From: Cucumis sativus
Taxonomy: Eukaryota > Streptophyta > Magnoliopsida > Cucurbitales > Cucurbitaceae
Direction of reading: 5' to 3'
NCBI RefSeq assembly: GCF_000004075.3
Contig: NC_026656.2
Coordinates: 62,001 to 126,000 of the forward strand
DNA length: 64,000 nucleotides
Below the pieces are notes generated by a model. The model was not told where the DNA came from. It did no database searches and worked only from the letters and a program-made list of their open reading frames with translations. Within the stretch, counting starts at the first letter, position 1; the number at the start of each line of letters is the position of its first letter. The position numbers and the translations under genes are program-made. This document shows positions 33,761 through 46,185 of the stretch, piece by piece.

Positions 33761-34530
33761 TTAAATGATGTATTCGAAACTGACTCTAGTTCTAAAATTA
33801 GGATTTTTAAAATTAAAATAAATTTGGTTGAGAAGTACGAATAATATAAAGAAATTAAAACATTAAAAGAAAAAGACTAATTGCATCAAATGACAAAAAA
33901 AAAAAAAAAAAAGTTCATGACACATATTTTGTGCATATTACGAATATGACAAAATTGTGAAAAAAGGAAAAAAAATAAAGAAATAAACTAAAAGTAAAAG
34001 GGATTAAAAAGAAGAAGAAAGGTTGATTCCCTCACCTCAAAAAAAAAAAAAAAAAAAAACTTGATATATCTAGTTTGTTTAAAAACGACCGCGTTTGTAA
34101 TTTTTCTTTTCAAAAGTCACACGACATCTTTTTGGAAAGTTTTTTTTAGAGAAGCATGCCAATACCTTCATCTTACGTATGTAGATGTATTTATGAATAA
34201 TTTTTAAAAGTTCAAAACAATTTTTTTTTAACTTTTCAAAGTTTAAGGTTAATTTTTTACACAAACTACAAAATTCAAAAGAATTTTTCTTTTTTTTGTA
34301 ATTTAACTAAATACTGTTGTATGTATATATATATATATAAATTAGTTATATTTTTTAGTCCTATATTGTAAAAAAATATGATTATCGATTTATCAAAATC
34401 TAATTTGCAAATGGCTTAAAACATTTAGTTTGTTGAAAAAAAATGACAAAACAATGGACGAATGGACGGCTAATATGAGTCGGTGAACCGGATACACAAA
34501 ATTCTCTAGATCCAATTAAGCAAAATTTCA
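33761..34530. other. AT-rich with homopolymers
   Basis: Poly-A runs near 33896 and 34038 and a (TA)n tract near 34325. No gene recognised. Confidence 0.6.
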
Positions 34531-34575
34531 AAAAAAAAAATATATATATAATAAAAACCCTACATGTAGAGTCTC
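34531..34575 (+). promoter_or_regulatory. TATA-rich core-promoter candidate
   Basis: tatatatataataaaaaccc lies about 40-180 bases upstream of a CT-rich leader and a first-exon-like block. Position and composition resemble a plant core promoter, though (TA)n also arises by slippage. Confidence 0.35.
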
Positions 34576-34715
34576 TCTCATTTCAAATTTCTTTCCCCTC
34601 TTCTCTAACGGCCAAGTCTCCCTCTCCTCCCCCCTTCTCTCTTGCTCTCTTGTCTTCTTCGGCCTATCTCTCAATTTCCGTTTCTGTAAGGAAGAAACCC
34701 TATCATACCCATTTT

Positions 34716-34874
34716 GCGGATCCATCTCCATCTTCTTCTCTTAGTCGCGGATCCAATCTCCATCTTCTTCTCTTAGTCGCGCATCCAATCTCCATCTTCT
34801 TCTCTTAGTCGCGGATCCAATCTCCATCTTCTTCTCTCAGTCGCGGATCCAATCTCCATCTTCTTCTCTCAGTG
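34716..34874 (+). repeat. 32-bp tandem repeat in a pyrimidine-rich leader, five copies
   Basis: Units starting gcggatccaatctccatctt begin at 34716, 34747, 34779, 34811 and 34843. A larger imperfect duplication follows (aaaccctatcatacccattt near 34696 and 34910; gcgtcctttccatttcttc near 34874 and 34960). Confidence 0.93.
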
Positions 34875-35039
34875 CGTCCTTTCCATTTCTTCGTACACTC
34901 CATTTTCGAAACCCTATCATACCCATTTCACCCATCCATCTCCATCTTCTTCTCTTAGCGCGTCCTTTCCATTTCTTCTTCTTCTTCTTTGTTCGTACAC
35001 TCCATTTTCCCTTTCTCTTCTCAAACCCTAATTCTTCTT

Positions 35040-35335
35040 TGTTCGTACAACCAAAACCAGTTTAACCAGTGTTGATTCCTCCTCTACTTCGACCTGTGAT
35101 GCTCTTTTCTTCTTCCCTCGCAATTTCGATTCCACCATCCTCACCGATTTTGGTTGCAATTTCTACTCTCTTCAACCTCAACCTTCTGGATTCCCTCACT
35201 CTCACCGGATTGACTTCAATGTCCTTGGAACCTCCACTACTACTACTACTACTCCACTCATCAAAGAATCCGCTGGATTATCAGACGCTCCTCTTCCTTT
35301 CCTTTCTAATCCTTGTCTCTCTTTCAACTCCAGCG
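35040..35335 (+). other. First-exon-like coding block, unidentified
   Basis: A frame reading TSVDSSSTSTCDALFFFPRN, LTDFGCNFYSLQPQPSGFPH and LIKESAGLSDAPLPFLSNPC runs to a GTGAGC donor at 35335/35336 and has coding-like composition. No ATG precedes it in phase after the TAA near 35030, while an overlapping +1 frame has ATG at 35099 (MLFSSSLAISIPPSS). Either the start is damaged or the overlapping frame is the real one. I do not recognise the protein. Confidence 0.35.
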
Positions 35336-38329
35336 GTGAGCCCCCGAACGAATCGCATTACTCCGTGAGTTCCCAATTAATTCCATCTTTATTTAATATT
35401 CAATTGTCCTCTTTCCATTTGTTTCAATTATTGAATAGAAAGTTACTTGAATGAACTATGTTCTAATAATTTCATGTGGTTCTGGTAAAGCACAGTGCAT
35501 CCGGTCGAACTTCCCCCATTATGTAATTTTATGGAGGTAGTTTTGTAAATTGGATTGAAACAGGGGCTATTCAATGTGTATGCATTAAAATATAGGTATT
35601 GTTTTTCAATTAAATATAAATCGATTGAGCCTCCGATGTGCTAGTAAGCGTCAGATCTCCTCTGTGTATATATAGTTAGGTACTCTTCTTTTTTTTATAG
35701 GTTCTGTCATATATATCACGGTCTGCTAAACTTGCTTTCATCTTCAGTTTCTATCACTATTTAAAGGTCAGATTTTGTTCGATTAGAAGAATGTCAATTT
35801 GTCAAGGAAAATAGCATGCTTAGTTTAATTGTACTCAAATATTGTTAATAAAACAATTGCTTTATTTGTGTTGATACCATTATTTGTGTGGTAGATCTCT
35901 TGATTCATTTTGATGTTTGTATTTTGAAGACATACAAAGGTCATAATACTAGTTGCTATTCTTTTTATCTTGGTACGTTTCATTTTTTTTTAATATTTCA
36001 CTGTCTCTATAATTGATTGTACAAACATATCTCATCATTCAATCACTTTTCAAGTTTTAGATTCTGAAATTTGTACATATTGGGGTTTTCCTTTTTCTTT
36101 ATTTTGGATTATTTCAAATCTCCAAAGATCTTTCTTGTAACATTTGCATATTTTAGTTTATTAAAATCTTCGAAAGTAGAGGAGAAGGCTCCAAAAGCAT
36201 TCTGTCTCTCATTGCCTTGCCCTAACATTATCATCTGTGTAAGATGTGCCAATGAGTAGACCATGTTCTTTTACTTTTTTTTCCATAGCTTTTGAACCAC
36301 TTTCCCTTTCTCTCCTTCTCTTTCATTCTTCTTTTATGTTAATTGGAAGAAGCTTTGAGGCCTCTCTTGAAAATAATGAGGTTTTGAAGGGGATAGAAAG
36401 AGAGTGATGGTGGGATCCATCAAAGGTTTGGGATTTCACACAATGTTCGCATCACTCTTTTAAATGTAATTAGAGGTTGAGGAGTTGATCGCCGATCATA
36501 GATAAGGAGGGGCTGGTTAGTGGCTTGAAAAAGAATTCAGACAACATTAATTTTTTCTAAAAAATAAAACCAACCTTCTGACGGTTGGTTAACACTCCTC
36601 GACAGTCGAGATAGGGTAAGACTTGTATTCTAGTTCTGTTGGTACCTGTATTTGTGCTTCATCACTTCATAATTGTACTTTTATTTATCCCCTTTGTATG
36701 TTTCCATGTGTTTCATGTTTGTCTTTTATGTTTCTTCTATTTATATATTTCTTCATGTTCTTCTCCATTCGGGTTTGCTCTTGCGGAGGTTACACATTCA
36801 TTGTTGTGCTGGTACTTTAGTTAATGATGTCTAGTAATTTTTGTTTTGCAAATTTTCTTGTTAGTGCTCAAGTTTGATTTCATACTGCCTTTAGCATAGC
36901 TTTACGACTGCAGAATTCAATTGCACATTGCCCTTTTTTATTTTGTTATTACTGATGGACTTATTTGTGATACCTTTAAAGAAGAAAATTTATGGCTATT
37001 TGTGTTGAAGTTTATTTTTTGATTATTGGTTGGTTTTTTCCCTCCACTTTTCTTAATATTTTGAAGTGTGTAATAAGGTAAGCAATTTTTTAGTCCCCTA
37101 AATTTGTTTTGTTGATGAATTGTTTCCTTTTTTTTTCTCGGTTTTGTTTTCAGGTTTTCATCATTATTCATTTGGTGGCTAAATATTACTCATGGGTATT
37201 TGTTCGATCTTATTTTGTTGTGATCAATTGATATACATAATATGCACTATAAATTTGTTAAATTGTTGGATTATTTTCTTTTTTAATAAGGTTGGAGGAA
37301 CCTCAAGGTACGTTTTGTTAAAGCATATTTTATATTGATAAATTTGAAGTTGTCAAGTCTATAACAATGATAATGTTAATACGAGTAAATTTATAGCAAA
37401 TTTAGTTGACAATAACTTATTGACTGGTTGCTCGGACTCTGCTGGTTGCTCGGACTCTTGGAAACCTTACGTGCATTTTAACCCACGATAAGAGAACTTA
37501 AGGTTGTTATGACTTACATATCAGTTTTTGAGATTTTCCTTTATAACTTTTTCATAGACCTTATTGTAGTTTTTTGTTCTTCATTTTTGTTTGTAGGACG
37601 TTTCTAGAGAATGCAAGACCATGTTTGAGTGAGAAATTGGTCTCAATGAAATTGAGAGTTCAATGAACAGCACATACAATGCAAGTAAATCTACCTACTC
37701 AAACCCATCTTCTATTTCTAAAGCAGAAGGGCTTTCGGTGGCTGAACCAAGTGAGTGATTAAGTTTTTTATCACCCGTATTATTTGTTATCACTAGGGAA
37801 AGAAAGCTGAGTAGAAAAAGTAGAATGCCAAATGGAAAAAAAAAAGATTAGTAAGCAGCGTTATTATTTTAAAATAGAAAACAAAAATTAACATTATTGT
37901 TAAACCGAGCCATTCTCGAGAACATGAAATAGAATTGGATAGCTGCCATGCATCGTGTCTATGAATGTTAAGAATGAAACTATCGGTAGGGTTATAGAAT
38001 AATCATTCTACAGCCTCAATTATGATACAGGGTTTATGAAATAGAATTTTCTTATGTATTAATAGTAGAAGATTCTTTGTCAAGAAGCAAAGCTTATAGC
38101 TTTGAAGAGTATCTAAAGGTTACAGAAGAGCAACTGAAAGCTTATGATCAGCTCTAAACCAATTTTCCAGCACAAAGCCAGAGTGGATCCCAAGTACAAC
38201 GGGAAGGTTGTTAAAATCGAATCTCTTATGTCTTATTTCATAACTATTTAGTTTTGATCTTAACTACAACAATTTTCATTTTTTTCTAGGTGAACATTGT
38301 ATGTGCTTAGAAATTAAGTGTTTTGAAAA
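35336..38329. other. T-rich, intron-like stretch without identified exons
   Basis: Plus-strand T-richness and ttgcag/gtaag-like signals suggest introns of the gene starting near 34.5 kb. Short exon-like blocks (around 37600-37750 and 38060-38150, for example SRSKAYSFEEYLKVTEEQLK) are open but I cannot assign them. A 17-base motif ctggttgctcggactct is doubled near 37425-37460. Confidence 0.4.
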
Positions 38330-38768
38330 TTAGAGGTGAGCAATCACACTTAGAAACTAAGTGTAGAACCATAGAAATGTTACCCCATCGGTTCTAGCAA
38401 CGCCTAGTTACTGCATTTTTCATAACAAAGAAAGAAAAGAGGCTCGTAAATGCAGACCACTTTACAATCAACAATTATAAAAAAAACACACATGCAATAT
38501 GCATTAAAAAAAGCTCATAAAAAATACAGAGTCAAGTCGGTTAGGTCAAGTAGAACATGTTGAGTTCCCTAGCTATTAGAGCTTTTGGGGGAAAACATCG
38601 CTTTTGGCCTAACCAAAACTCGACCATCTATTTTTAGTGTTTTAAACATAACGTCAAGTTTGATTGAGGGCTTTGAAAAGAGGAGGAATCCTCCTCGATC
38701 CACAGTAGGGCGAAAACGAGGCTTGTTGTCACTTCGAAGGAAGCAGTCAAACTTAGCATTGAGTTTGA
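38330..38768 (-). repeat. Inverted, diverged copy of the 519-bp repeat unit
   Basis: Reads as the reverse complement of about 8450-8900: the plus strand shows gaaaagaggaggaatcctcc, ccacagtagggcgaaaacga and gcagtcaaacttagcattga. It ends at a T-run at 38769 where the minus-strand LINE begins. Confidence 0.85.
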
Positions 38769-41700
38769 TTTTTTTTTTTTAAAGGTAATGATAATATTAT
38801 ACAACAACAAGGTGGACCTCACAGCCTGAGGTCAAGGCACAAGAGCGAACAACACTCACAGAACAAGTAGTTAGACAAAACAACCCATAAGTACCCAAAA
38901 CAACCCCACATCTCGGGGACAAGAACTAAAACCAAAAGAAACCAACTAGTGTTCCAAACATTAAAAGGACAAGAAGAAGAGAGAAAGACAACAGAGATAA
39001 TAAAGAGAAGAGAAACCCCACAGCCCGGGACAAGTAAACGAAAAGAACATTAAATAAGACCATGAACACCATCGGACCAAGAAGCAGCACACACTTTAAT
39101 ACACGACCGAATCAGCTGGAATACAACCATAGGCTCTCGAACAGCACCTCCATGAAGACGATGATTTCGCTCCTGCCAAATGAAATAAATTGTAGCACAC
39201 CAGAGAAGGTGCCACAGTTTTCTCCTCACACTCTTCCCAATACCCTGATTACAAATCCAAGATAACTCAACCCCCCAATAACCAATTCTTTGAGAAGATG
39301 ACATAAGCAAAAGGATCCTCGACCAAATCTCCCACCCAAAATGACAAGAAAAAAACAAATGATCACGAGACTCATAGTTCCCTCCACAAAGCAAACACGA
39401 TAAAGGAATCGACCTATCCCACCGACTTAACCTATCTCTAGTACCCAACCTATCCCTGATGGCCAACCAAGCACAGAAGGAGTGCTTAGGAATATTTCCC
39501 CACCCCATAGTAAACTCGACCAGCCAACCCTACTATTATGAGGACGAATAGTCTCCCACGCACTGGCGACCGAAAAACTATCATGACTCCCCAGCACCCA
39601 AACCCACCTATCCTCAACACTCGGACTCGGCCTCACTCCCTGAATCCTATCCCAAATGTCCATCAAATCCAAAGAAACAAACGGCCACCTCCAATCACCA
39701 TCCTGACCCATGAAATCCACCAGCCTCGCATTGATAGAACTAAGACATGCACAGCGGAAAAAGGAATCGAATTTCTACCCTAATTGCCACAATTAACATG
39801 TAACCCTAAACTAATCAAGTTAGGGTTTTAGGAAATATTGCCTTTGAAGCTTTCAAAAAACTTTGATACCTTCTTGTCAATTCAAACCGAGACCACCACT
39901 AGTACTCAACTACTATCCTCTTGGACAAAGAACTGGGTTGTGGGACCCAATTTGGTGTAGAAAGAAATGGAGATAAAATGGGATTGGAAGGTAGAAATTT
40001 TTTTCTTTTGTTGAGATGTTGGAGGATAATAAAAAAGGCAAAAGTCTTCAACCATTTGAAAACTCCCCTATTTATAACCTAATTACATGCAAAAATGCAT
40101 GTAATTAATTTGCCAAATCTCAACACCTAATGTTCCACTAACTATTAGTGGAACTTAGTGGGCTAGGTGTCTACATCTCATATAGCCACATATCCCACTA
40201 AGAGTTAGTGGGATTATCCAACAAAATGTTGGATTTTTCCACTAACTTAGTCCAAGGGTAAAATGGTCATTAGATATTTCAAGTCAAAAGTCATACTTTG
40301 ACTTTTCTTAGTCAAAAGTCAATATTTTGACTTTTTACCATTTTGTCCGTCTTGACTAATTCCAACCTCCCGAGCATGAATCCGCATTCATTTTTCCAAA
40401 ATTCAAATCACATTTGAATATAAGGCCGGTCAAAGTTTGACTTTTCAAAGTCAAAAGTCAACATTTTGACTTTTTACTATTTTTGACCAATTCCATCAAT
40501 TCCGAGCTTCTTAGTATGAATCCGGATTCATACTTATAGTATGTAAAACATAAAGCTCTATTTCTAATTAGAAGACCGACGACTATATCACTATATTTGT
40601 CGGTTTCTCTTTCTTCTCCCAATTCGAACAATTCGACTTATTTCATCACACTGTTCTAAGTTTAATCCATATGAGCTAGCAGGGGAACCTAATGAACCTA
40701 TAGATCATGGACTCCAACGATTCAAGATTAACTAGCTAAACTCTTTTAGACCGAGTTAATCAACATTCGTTAACTAACGGGTCATTCCACTAAAGTCTCG
40801 TAGTTACACTCCCCTCACTATAGATATATTTGTGTCCATTTGATAAAACCATAATCAGTAAGTTAATCCTTCACAGGTTGCTCGTAACCTTGGCTGGGTC
40901 AAAATACCGTTTTACCCCCAAGATTACATCTTGCTCCTTAAGTCCCACTAATCCACTATTGAACAATTGGTTTAAGGTTCAACCTATAAACTTAATCCCT
41001 CTCGGGCCAATGAGAGGGTGGGCCCCTTGTTCAAGACTTGGATTCAGTGCTTAAGAGAACAACCTATCTACTAACCCTAAAGCGGGCAGGAGTGAATTCC
41101 ACCTTGTACCCTATGCTCTCAACTATCCACCCGATCTTACCCCTGAAATGGGAGGCTTATTGGGCCAACGCTGATGGGCTGCCCTCACCTATGCAGATCT
41201 GAGGATAATCTCGTGTGAACAGGAGTTCATAGTTAACTCAGGATTAAGATTAAGTTACCTAGGTCATCAATAATCGAGATAATCAGTTTTAAACAGTAAA
41301 CAGTGTTATAACGTAAAAAAAAGACTAATTCATGGTTCAGTCTTATGTAAACACTTTACATAGGATGCCCCCACTTTCATGTCTCTACATGAACGATTCA
41401 GGATCACCTCGTTTGTACTACAAAGTGGGCCGCATCCATAGTTTCTCTAAATAAGGCGCCCAACCTTAATTCATATACTATAGACTATTTAGGCTATATA
41501 TACTCGAACTTGATCCACGTTTATGTTTACACATAAAGTTCAAGTTTATTCAAAAAATAGCCTTGGAACTTGATTTATTGGATTTAGGATTATAATATTT
41601 AATTTCTCAATAACAACTTTATTGAAACAGAATATGATTACAAACTACGAGTTTTAGGACAAAAAATTCCAACACGCATCCCGCCGACTACCCGCATCAT

Positions 41701-42610
41701 AGTTCACCCTCTCCCCAAACTGCTGGATAATCGGCCCACCCTGAATCCATGGATCCAACCACACTCTACACTTCCTTCCATTGCCCACCTCCATCTTAAC
41801 ATGAGCTTTAAGGATATCCCACTTATGCAAGATTGCCCTAAAGTACTAAGATCGACCCACCCCAGCATCGATCTCCCACAGCGATCTCCCTTTAAGGATA
41901 TATGATTCCACCCAAGCAACCCACACACTACCAGATTTAACAAGTAGCAACCACAATATCTTCAACGTGCTTGCTATATTCCAAGAAGATCCATCGCGAA
42001 TAGCAAGACCTCCTTCATCAAAAGGAAGACAAACCTCATCCCAGACAACTTTAGCACCACCTCTTCCCTCCTCCTTACCTCTCCACAGATAAGCCCTCAA
42101 GCTCTTATCAACGTCTCTGTGGACTTTCATAGGAAGCATGAACACACTAGCCCAATAAACCTGAAGGCTCCTAAGGACTGAGCGAACAAGCTGAAGTCTA
42201 CCTGCAAAAGATAACACTCTAGCAGACCAAGACCGAATACGACTCGTAATACGCTGAATAAGGGGAGCTCCGAAATCTTCCAGAGAGGAGAGGAAGCCCA
42301 AGATAACGAACATGGAGATGACCAATGGAAAAATCCATGTTAGCAGCAAGCCGAGAAGCTTCCAAACTATTAACCCCCACAAGAAAAATTGAGCTTTTAG
42401 CAAGATTAGCAAACAGTCTCGAAAGCTCACCAAACCTCTTAATAGTCTCTTTTATGAAACTCATAGAATGATTATCAGCAGCACAAAAGATCATCAGGTC
42501 ATCTGCAAAAGTAAGATGAGTTAATCTGACCTTCTCACAAAACTGGTGGAATTGAAAATTTTGAGGCGGGCTATTCAACATGCGAGAAAGCACCTCCATG
42601 ACCATCACAA
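38769..42610 (-). mobile_element. L1-type LINE (RT end to zf-RVT), split by a solo LTR
   Basis: Minus-strand LINE with its poly(A) tail visible as T12 at 38769-38780. From the 5' side it has RT with an intact FADD box (VRLTHLTFADDLMIFC near 42520), then the thumb/connection region (42433-41846, RSWSARVLSFAGRLQLVRSV) in shifted frames. RVNYDAGSRRDARLVDFMG spans the solo-LTR site. The zf-RVT domain is at 39508-39050 (AWLAIRDRLGTRDRLSRWD, CLLCGG, DHLFFSC). The 5' part is lost at 42610, next to a CACTA-like end. Multiple frame changes; inactive. Confidence 0.88.
39732..41674. mobile_element. Solo LTR, 1,943 bp, with 5-bp target duplication
   Basis: Starts TGATAGAACTAAGAC and ends AATTCCAACA, so TG...CA. 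It is flanked by cgcat on both sides (39727-39731 and 41675-41679). Removing it restores a continuous LINE frame. No internal retroelement sequence is present, so it is a solo LTR left by LTR-LTR recombination. It contains several short diverged repeats of the gtcaaaagtcaaaatttgac type (40285-40490). A related LTR start is at 45258. Confidence 0.92.
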
Positions 42611-42786
42611 TAAATTTTTCCTCAACAACCTATCTACTAACTCTAGAAACTCTCGACGCACTCCCGATAAATTTTTCCTGACTTGTGTTCCGACGTATAT
42701 TTATGCGTCAGAAAAGCCTTTTCTGACGCTTTTTATATATCTCTCAATGATTTTATGCATCGAGAGAGCCCTCGTTTCTTGTAGTG
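42611..42786. mobile_element. CACTA-type transposon end fragment
   Basis: The plus strand ends tttcttgtagtg at 42786, the inverse of CACTACAAGAAA, the typical plant CACTA terminal repeat, next to a possible tta target triplet. Inside is a perfect palindrome with 12-base arms (gcgtcagaaaag / cttttctgacgc, 42705-42729) and a second imperfect one (ctctcaatg...cgagag). The opposite terminus is not found, so it is a fragment or a MITE with a lost end. Confidence 0.5.
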
Positions 42787-44379
42787 TTAGACAGAGAGCT
42801 TCAATGTGGTCGAGGGGAAAGGCATGACACCTTTAGGTGCTTTCATCAAAGGGAGGATTGAGGTTCTTATTATGGCACTAAGGTTAACTACCATCTTCTT
42901 CTTAATGCAATAAATCATCATTGTGCACTCTAGTGGGATGGTGTTGTTGTCAACCAGGCAGGCGGTTTCGTCTTCAAGTCTTAGTTCTTAATTCTTAACA
43001 ACCTTTGAGTATTGATGCTCTACCCCAACCCTCATCCAAAACGATAACTAACACAATGGTTTGGAAGTTTTTGTGAAACATCATCTATACTTTTTCTTTA
43101 ATGATCGACGAAAAAAAAGTCAGGAAAATGGTATTTCTGACCATTTTAAGTGTTACCAAAATATCACATTTGGTGTAGTATGGTATTGTTTTGAATATTT
43201 TTGTAAAATAGTGGATCAAGAAGTTTTACTAAGATAAAGTTTCATGTTGGAGAAAAGGATAGTGGATGGGAACTAAGTTGAATGGTCCACTTTTTTTTAA
43301 AAATCCTTTAAGGTTTTATGAAAACCTTTCACAATAAATACCTTTTCATAATCATTTTGTAAAAATAATATCAAATCATTTAAATATACCGAAAAATTAT
43401 TTCATTTCGCATAAACCTTTCTTTATGCTTAAAAAATCATTTCATTTTGTCAAGGATCCCGAATCGTTCTCTACGCTTGGTCTCATTACCTCACGTTTAG
43501 ACTACTGTATCAACAACATCTGAGAACATACAAATTCGTCTTTGTTGCTCATACCGCTAAGCTTTATACGCTCATTTCAATGCATAAGTCAGCTTCTTAT
43601 TACCATGTAGTTCGTACACTCCATAGTGGCCTTCACTCTTTATGTGCACATAAAAGTTAGCATCATCTCAAAGAAACATAATATTGAAATCATAGTCATC
43701 AAATCAAGCTTTAACATTATAAATAATGCTTGAAAACATAACTTTTCATAGAAATCTTTCTGAAACATTCCTATATGAATTCTTCTTTCAAATGAGTAAA
43801 GAGAAATCGTAATAAAGTTTCTTAACATAAATTCTTTTGACTGAAAAGCACTCACCAAACTTTACTAAAGAAGTCCTTCTCACAACCATCTTTTTGCATG
43901 GCTAAACCAACAACACTTTAACATTTCAACAAAACTCTCGTCATCCCCTCCTTAGTTACCTAAATTCTCTTATTTTATAGATCCCTTATACTAACTTAGT
44001 CATGCAAATCCTTAATATTTAACCTAGTCATGCTCAAATCCTTTATCTTACATGTTAACCCATGTCAAATCAGATTTGACATTTTCTTTACAGACCTTGC
44101 TTCCCGCCTAACCCAAACCGTGAATAAATTCAACCACTTAACATTTCTCGTGAATAACCTTATCTCTTGATTATATTTTTATTATAAGAAACGTTCCACG
44201 TGAACTAACCAACTTTTACTCGCATAGAACTCTTATCGTGAACTTAAACTCCAAGGCTTCCTCGTAGACTTCTTCTCCACGAAACACTTGGTTCTTCTCA
44301 CGAAGACCACCCAAAACTCCTAGTCTAACACTCAAAACTTTCATTTCTTAACTTACGCAAAGACTTTTTCGCTTCTTAT
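42787..44379. other. Non-coding; part of an LTR-like family
   Basis: The segment around 43270-43500 (accttttcataatcatttt, caaggatcccgaatcgttct) resembles 46540-46731, suggesting a shared LTR or non-coding region. No coding frame recognised. Confidence 0.45.
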
Positions 44380-44685
44380 CGCACAACTTCTTTCGCGAAC
44401 TACCCACTTATCGCAAAAAAGTATACTTAACCGTAAAAGATCATATCACTTAATCTTTCCATGGATTTATTCGAACACCAACTTCTTAATTCTTAGCCGA
44501 ATTTTACTTCCTTACTCGAATTAGAAATGAGTCGCACAACTTCCTTCGCGAACTACCCACTGAATCGCAATAACGTATACTTAACCATAAAATTTTTTAT
44601 CACTTAATCCTTTTCATGGATTTATTCAAATGCCAAGTTCTTAATACCTAGCCAAATTTTACTTCATTACTCAAATTAGAAATGG
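44380..44685. repeat. 153-bp tandem duplication
   Basis: cgcacaacttc begins at 44380 and 44533. Both copies continue with cgcgaactacccact, gtatacttaacc and catggatttattc. It lies directly upstream of a gag fragment, so it may be part of that element's leader. Confidence 0.85.
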
Positions 44686-45260
44686 GTCTCACATTTAGAG
44701 CCTATCGCTTCTTTAAGATACATGATCTTACCGATTCAGAGAAATTAACCACAGGCGTTATTAGTTTTGATGATCTGGCATTGGATTGGTACCAAGCACA
44801 AGAAGAGTTGGAAGTTTTTAAGAATTGGGCAGCCCTGAAAGAACGAATGCTTGTACAGTTTCGATCAATTCGAGAAGGAACTTTGGTTGGAAGATTTTTC
44901 TCAATCAAACAGAAAACGAATGTAGAAGGATACCGTAACCGATTTGATCGCTATTTAGCTCTGGTAGAATTTCTTCAAACGGTAGTGTTAGAGGAGACTT
45001 TGATGAATGGGCTTAGCCCATGAATAAAAATGGAAGTGGAAACCGTGGAACCGATTGGGTTGGCCCAGATGATGAAATTTGCGTTGAAGATTGAGAATAA
45101 GGAACTAGTGAGAAAAGAGTGTGGGTTGAGCAATGCGTTTCATGTAAAACTGCAACTCACCCTACCTATTGTGGAAAACAACAATACAGTGATGACTCAG
45201 GAAGAAACCAACAATGGAAAGTCTGCTGATGAGAGCTATCACCCTGAAGGGAGTTACTGA
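44682..45260 (+). pseudogene. Ty3/gypsy gag fragment with one nonsense codon
   Basis: Capsid-region gag: FKIHDLTDSEKLTTGVISFD, LALDWYQAQEELEVFKNWAA, LVQFRSIREGTLVGRFFSIK, YRNRFDRYLALVEFL. TGA at 45021-45023 stands where the family normally has Trp (LSP-stop-IKMEVE), and the same frame continues MEVETVEPIGLAQMMKFALK. The N-terminus is missing. The 3' end runs into an LTR start at 45258. A different gag family from those at 3 kb and 47 kb. Confidence 0.83.
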
Positions 45261-45840
45261 TAGAACTAAGACATGCACAACAGAAAAAGAATCGAAATTC
45301 TACCCTAATTGGGCTTAATTAACAAGACTAAACCAAAAAAAAGGTTTTTAGAATACTTACATTCGAAGCTGCATTTTATTCAAACAACCACTAAGTTTGA
45401 CTTAGTATCCTCTAGACTCATAATCGAGTTGTGGGACCCATTGGATGAAAGAACCGGACGAGAGAAATAGATGAAAAAAAATGGGCGTGGTTAATTTTCT
45501 TTGTTTTAAAAAAGTAAATAAGAAAAAGAAATTCCATTTGGTGTGAAAGCCCAAATTCAATAGTTAACCCATCAAATTAGTTCAAATGCCCCATTTATAA
45601 GGATTTTTCATTCAAAATTGAATGTCCATGCAATACTAAAGTCCAACAACTCAAAGTCCACTTTCTCTAGCAAGGACTTGATAAAAAAAAAGAGAATATG
45701 AGTTAATAGGAAAATGAAAGGGAATTCCTTGGAAAGTTGGTTTGTGTGTCATTAAAAGTCAAGGTGGAAAACAAAGTACAACATATGGCTAAATGTGAGA
45801 GTAGGCGTGCAAGACTTCTAGGCGACTAAGAAAAGCATGA
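45258..45840. repeat. LTR fragment related to the solo LTR
   Basis: Starts tgatagaactaagacatgca, nearly the same as 39732, and shares gttgtgggaccca about 170 bases in. It diverges afterwards. A partial LTR placed directly on the gag fragment without normal spacing, so the element was rearranged. Confidence 0.7.
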
Positions 45841-45874
45841 GAACCTCTAAAGAAAGGTATTGGATGGCCAAGGT

Positions 45875-45894
45875 TGTGTGTGTGTGTGTGTGTG
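45875..45894. repeat. (TG)10 microsatellite
   Basis: Ten uninterrupted TG dinucleotides. Confidence 0.95.
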
Positions 45895-46185
45895 GCTGAG
45901 AGGTGTGGTGTTGCCAAGGTAACCTCTAAGCACACAAGGAACGCTAGGCAAGATGGACATAATAGGCGGCCAAAGGAAAGGCAAAAGAATCTCTAAGGAT
46001 TCAATTATGTGGCCAAGTAGTAAGGTAAGAACCTCCAAGAACATGTCAAGGCGCCAAGCATGAAGATTTGTAGGTGTAGGCAAGAAAACCTCTATATAAA
46101 GAGTTGTCATGAGCGGCCATTTGAGCTTAGGCGAGATGGCTTTACTCAACGAGATGACTTAAGCTAGGCAGTCATGTGTACATGT

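Noticed and set aside
34716..34874. 32-bp repeats as CRISPR or operator cluster
   Set aside because: No spacers. They are low-complexity CT-rich leader repeats.
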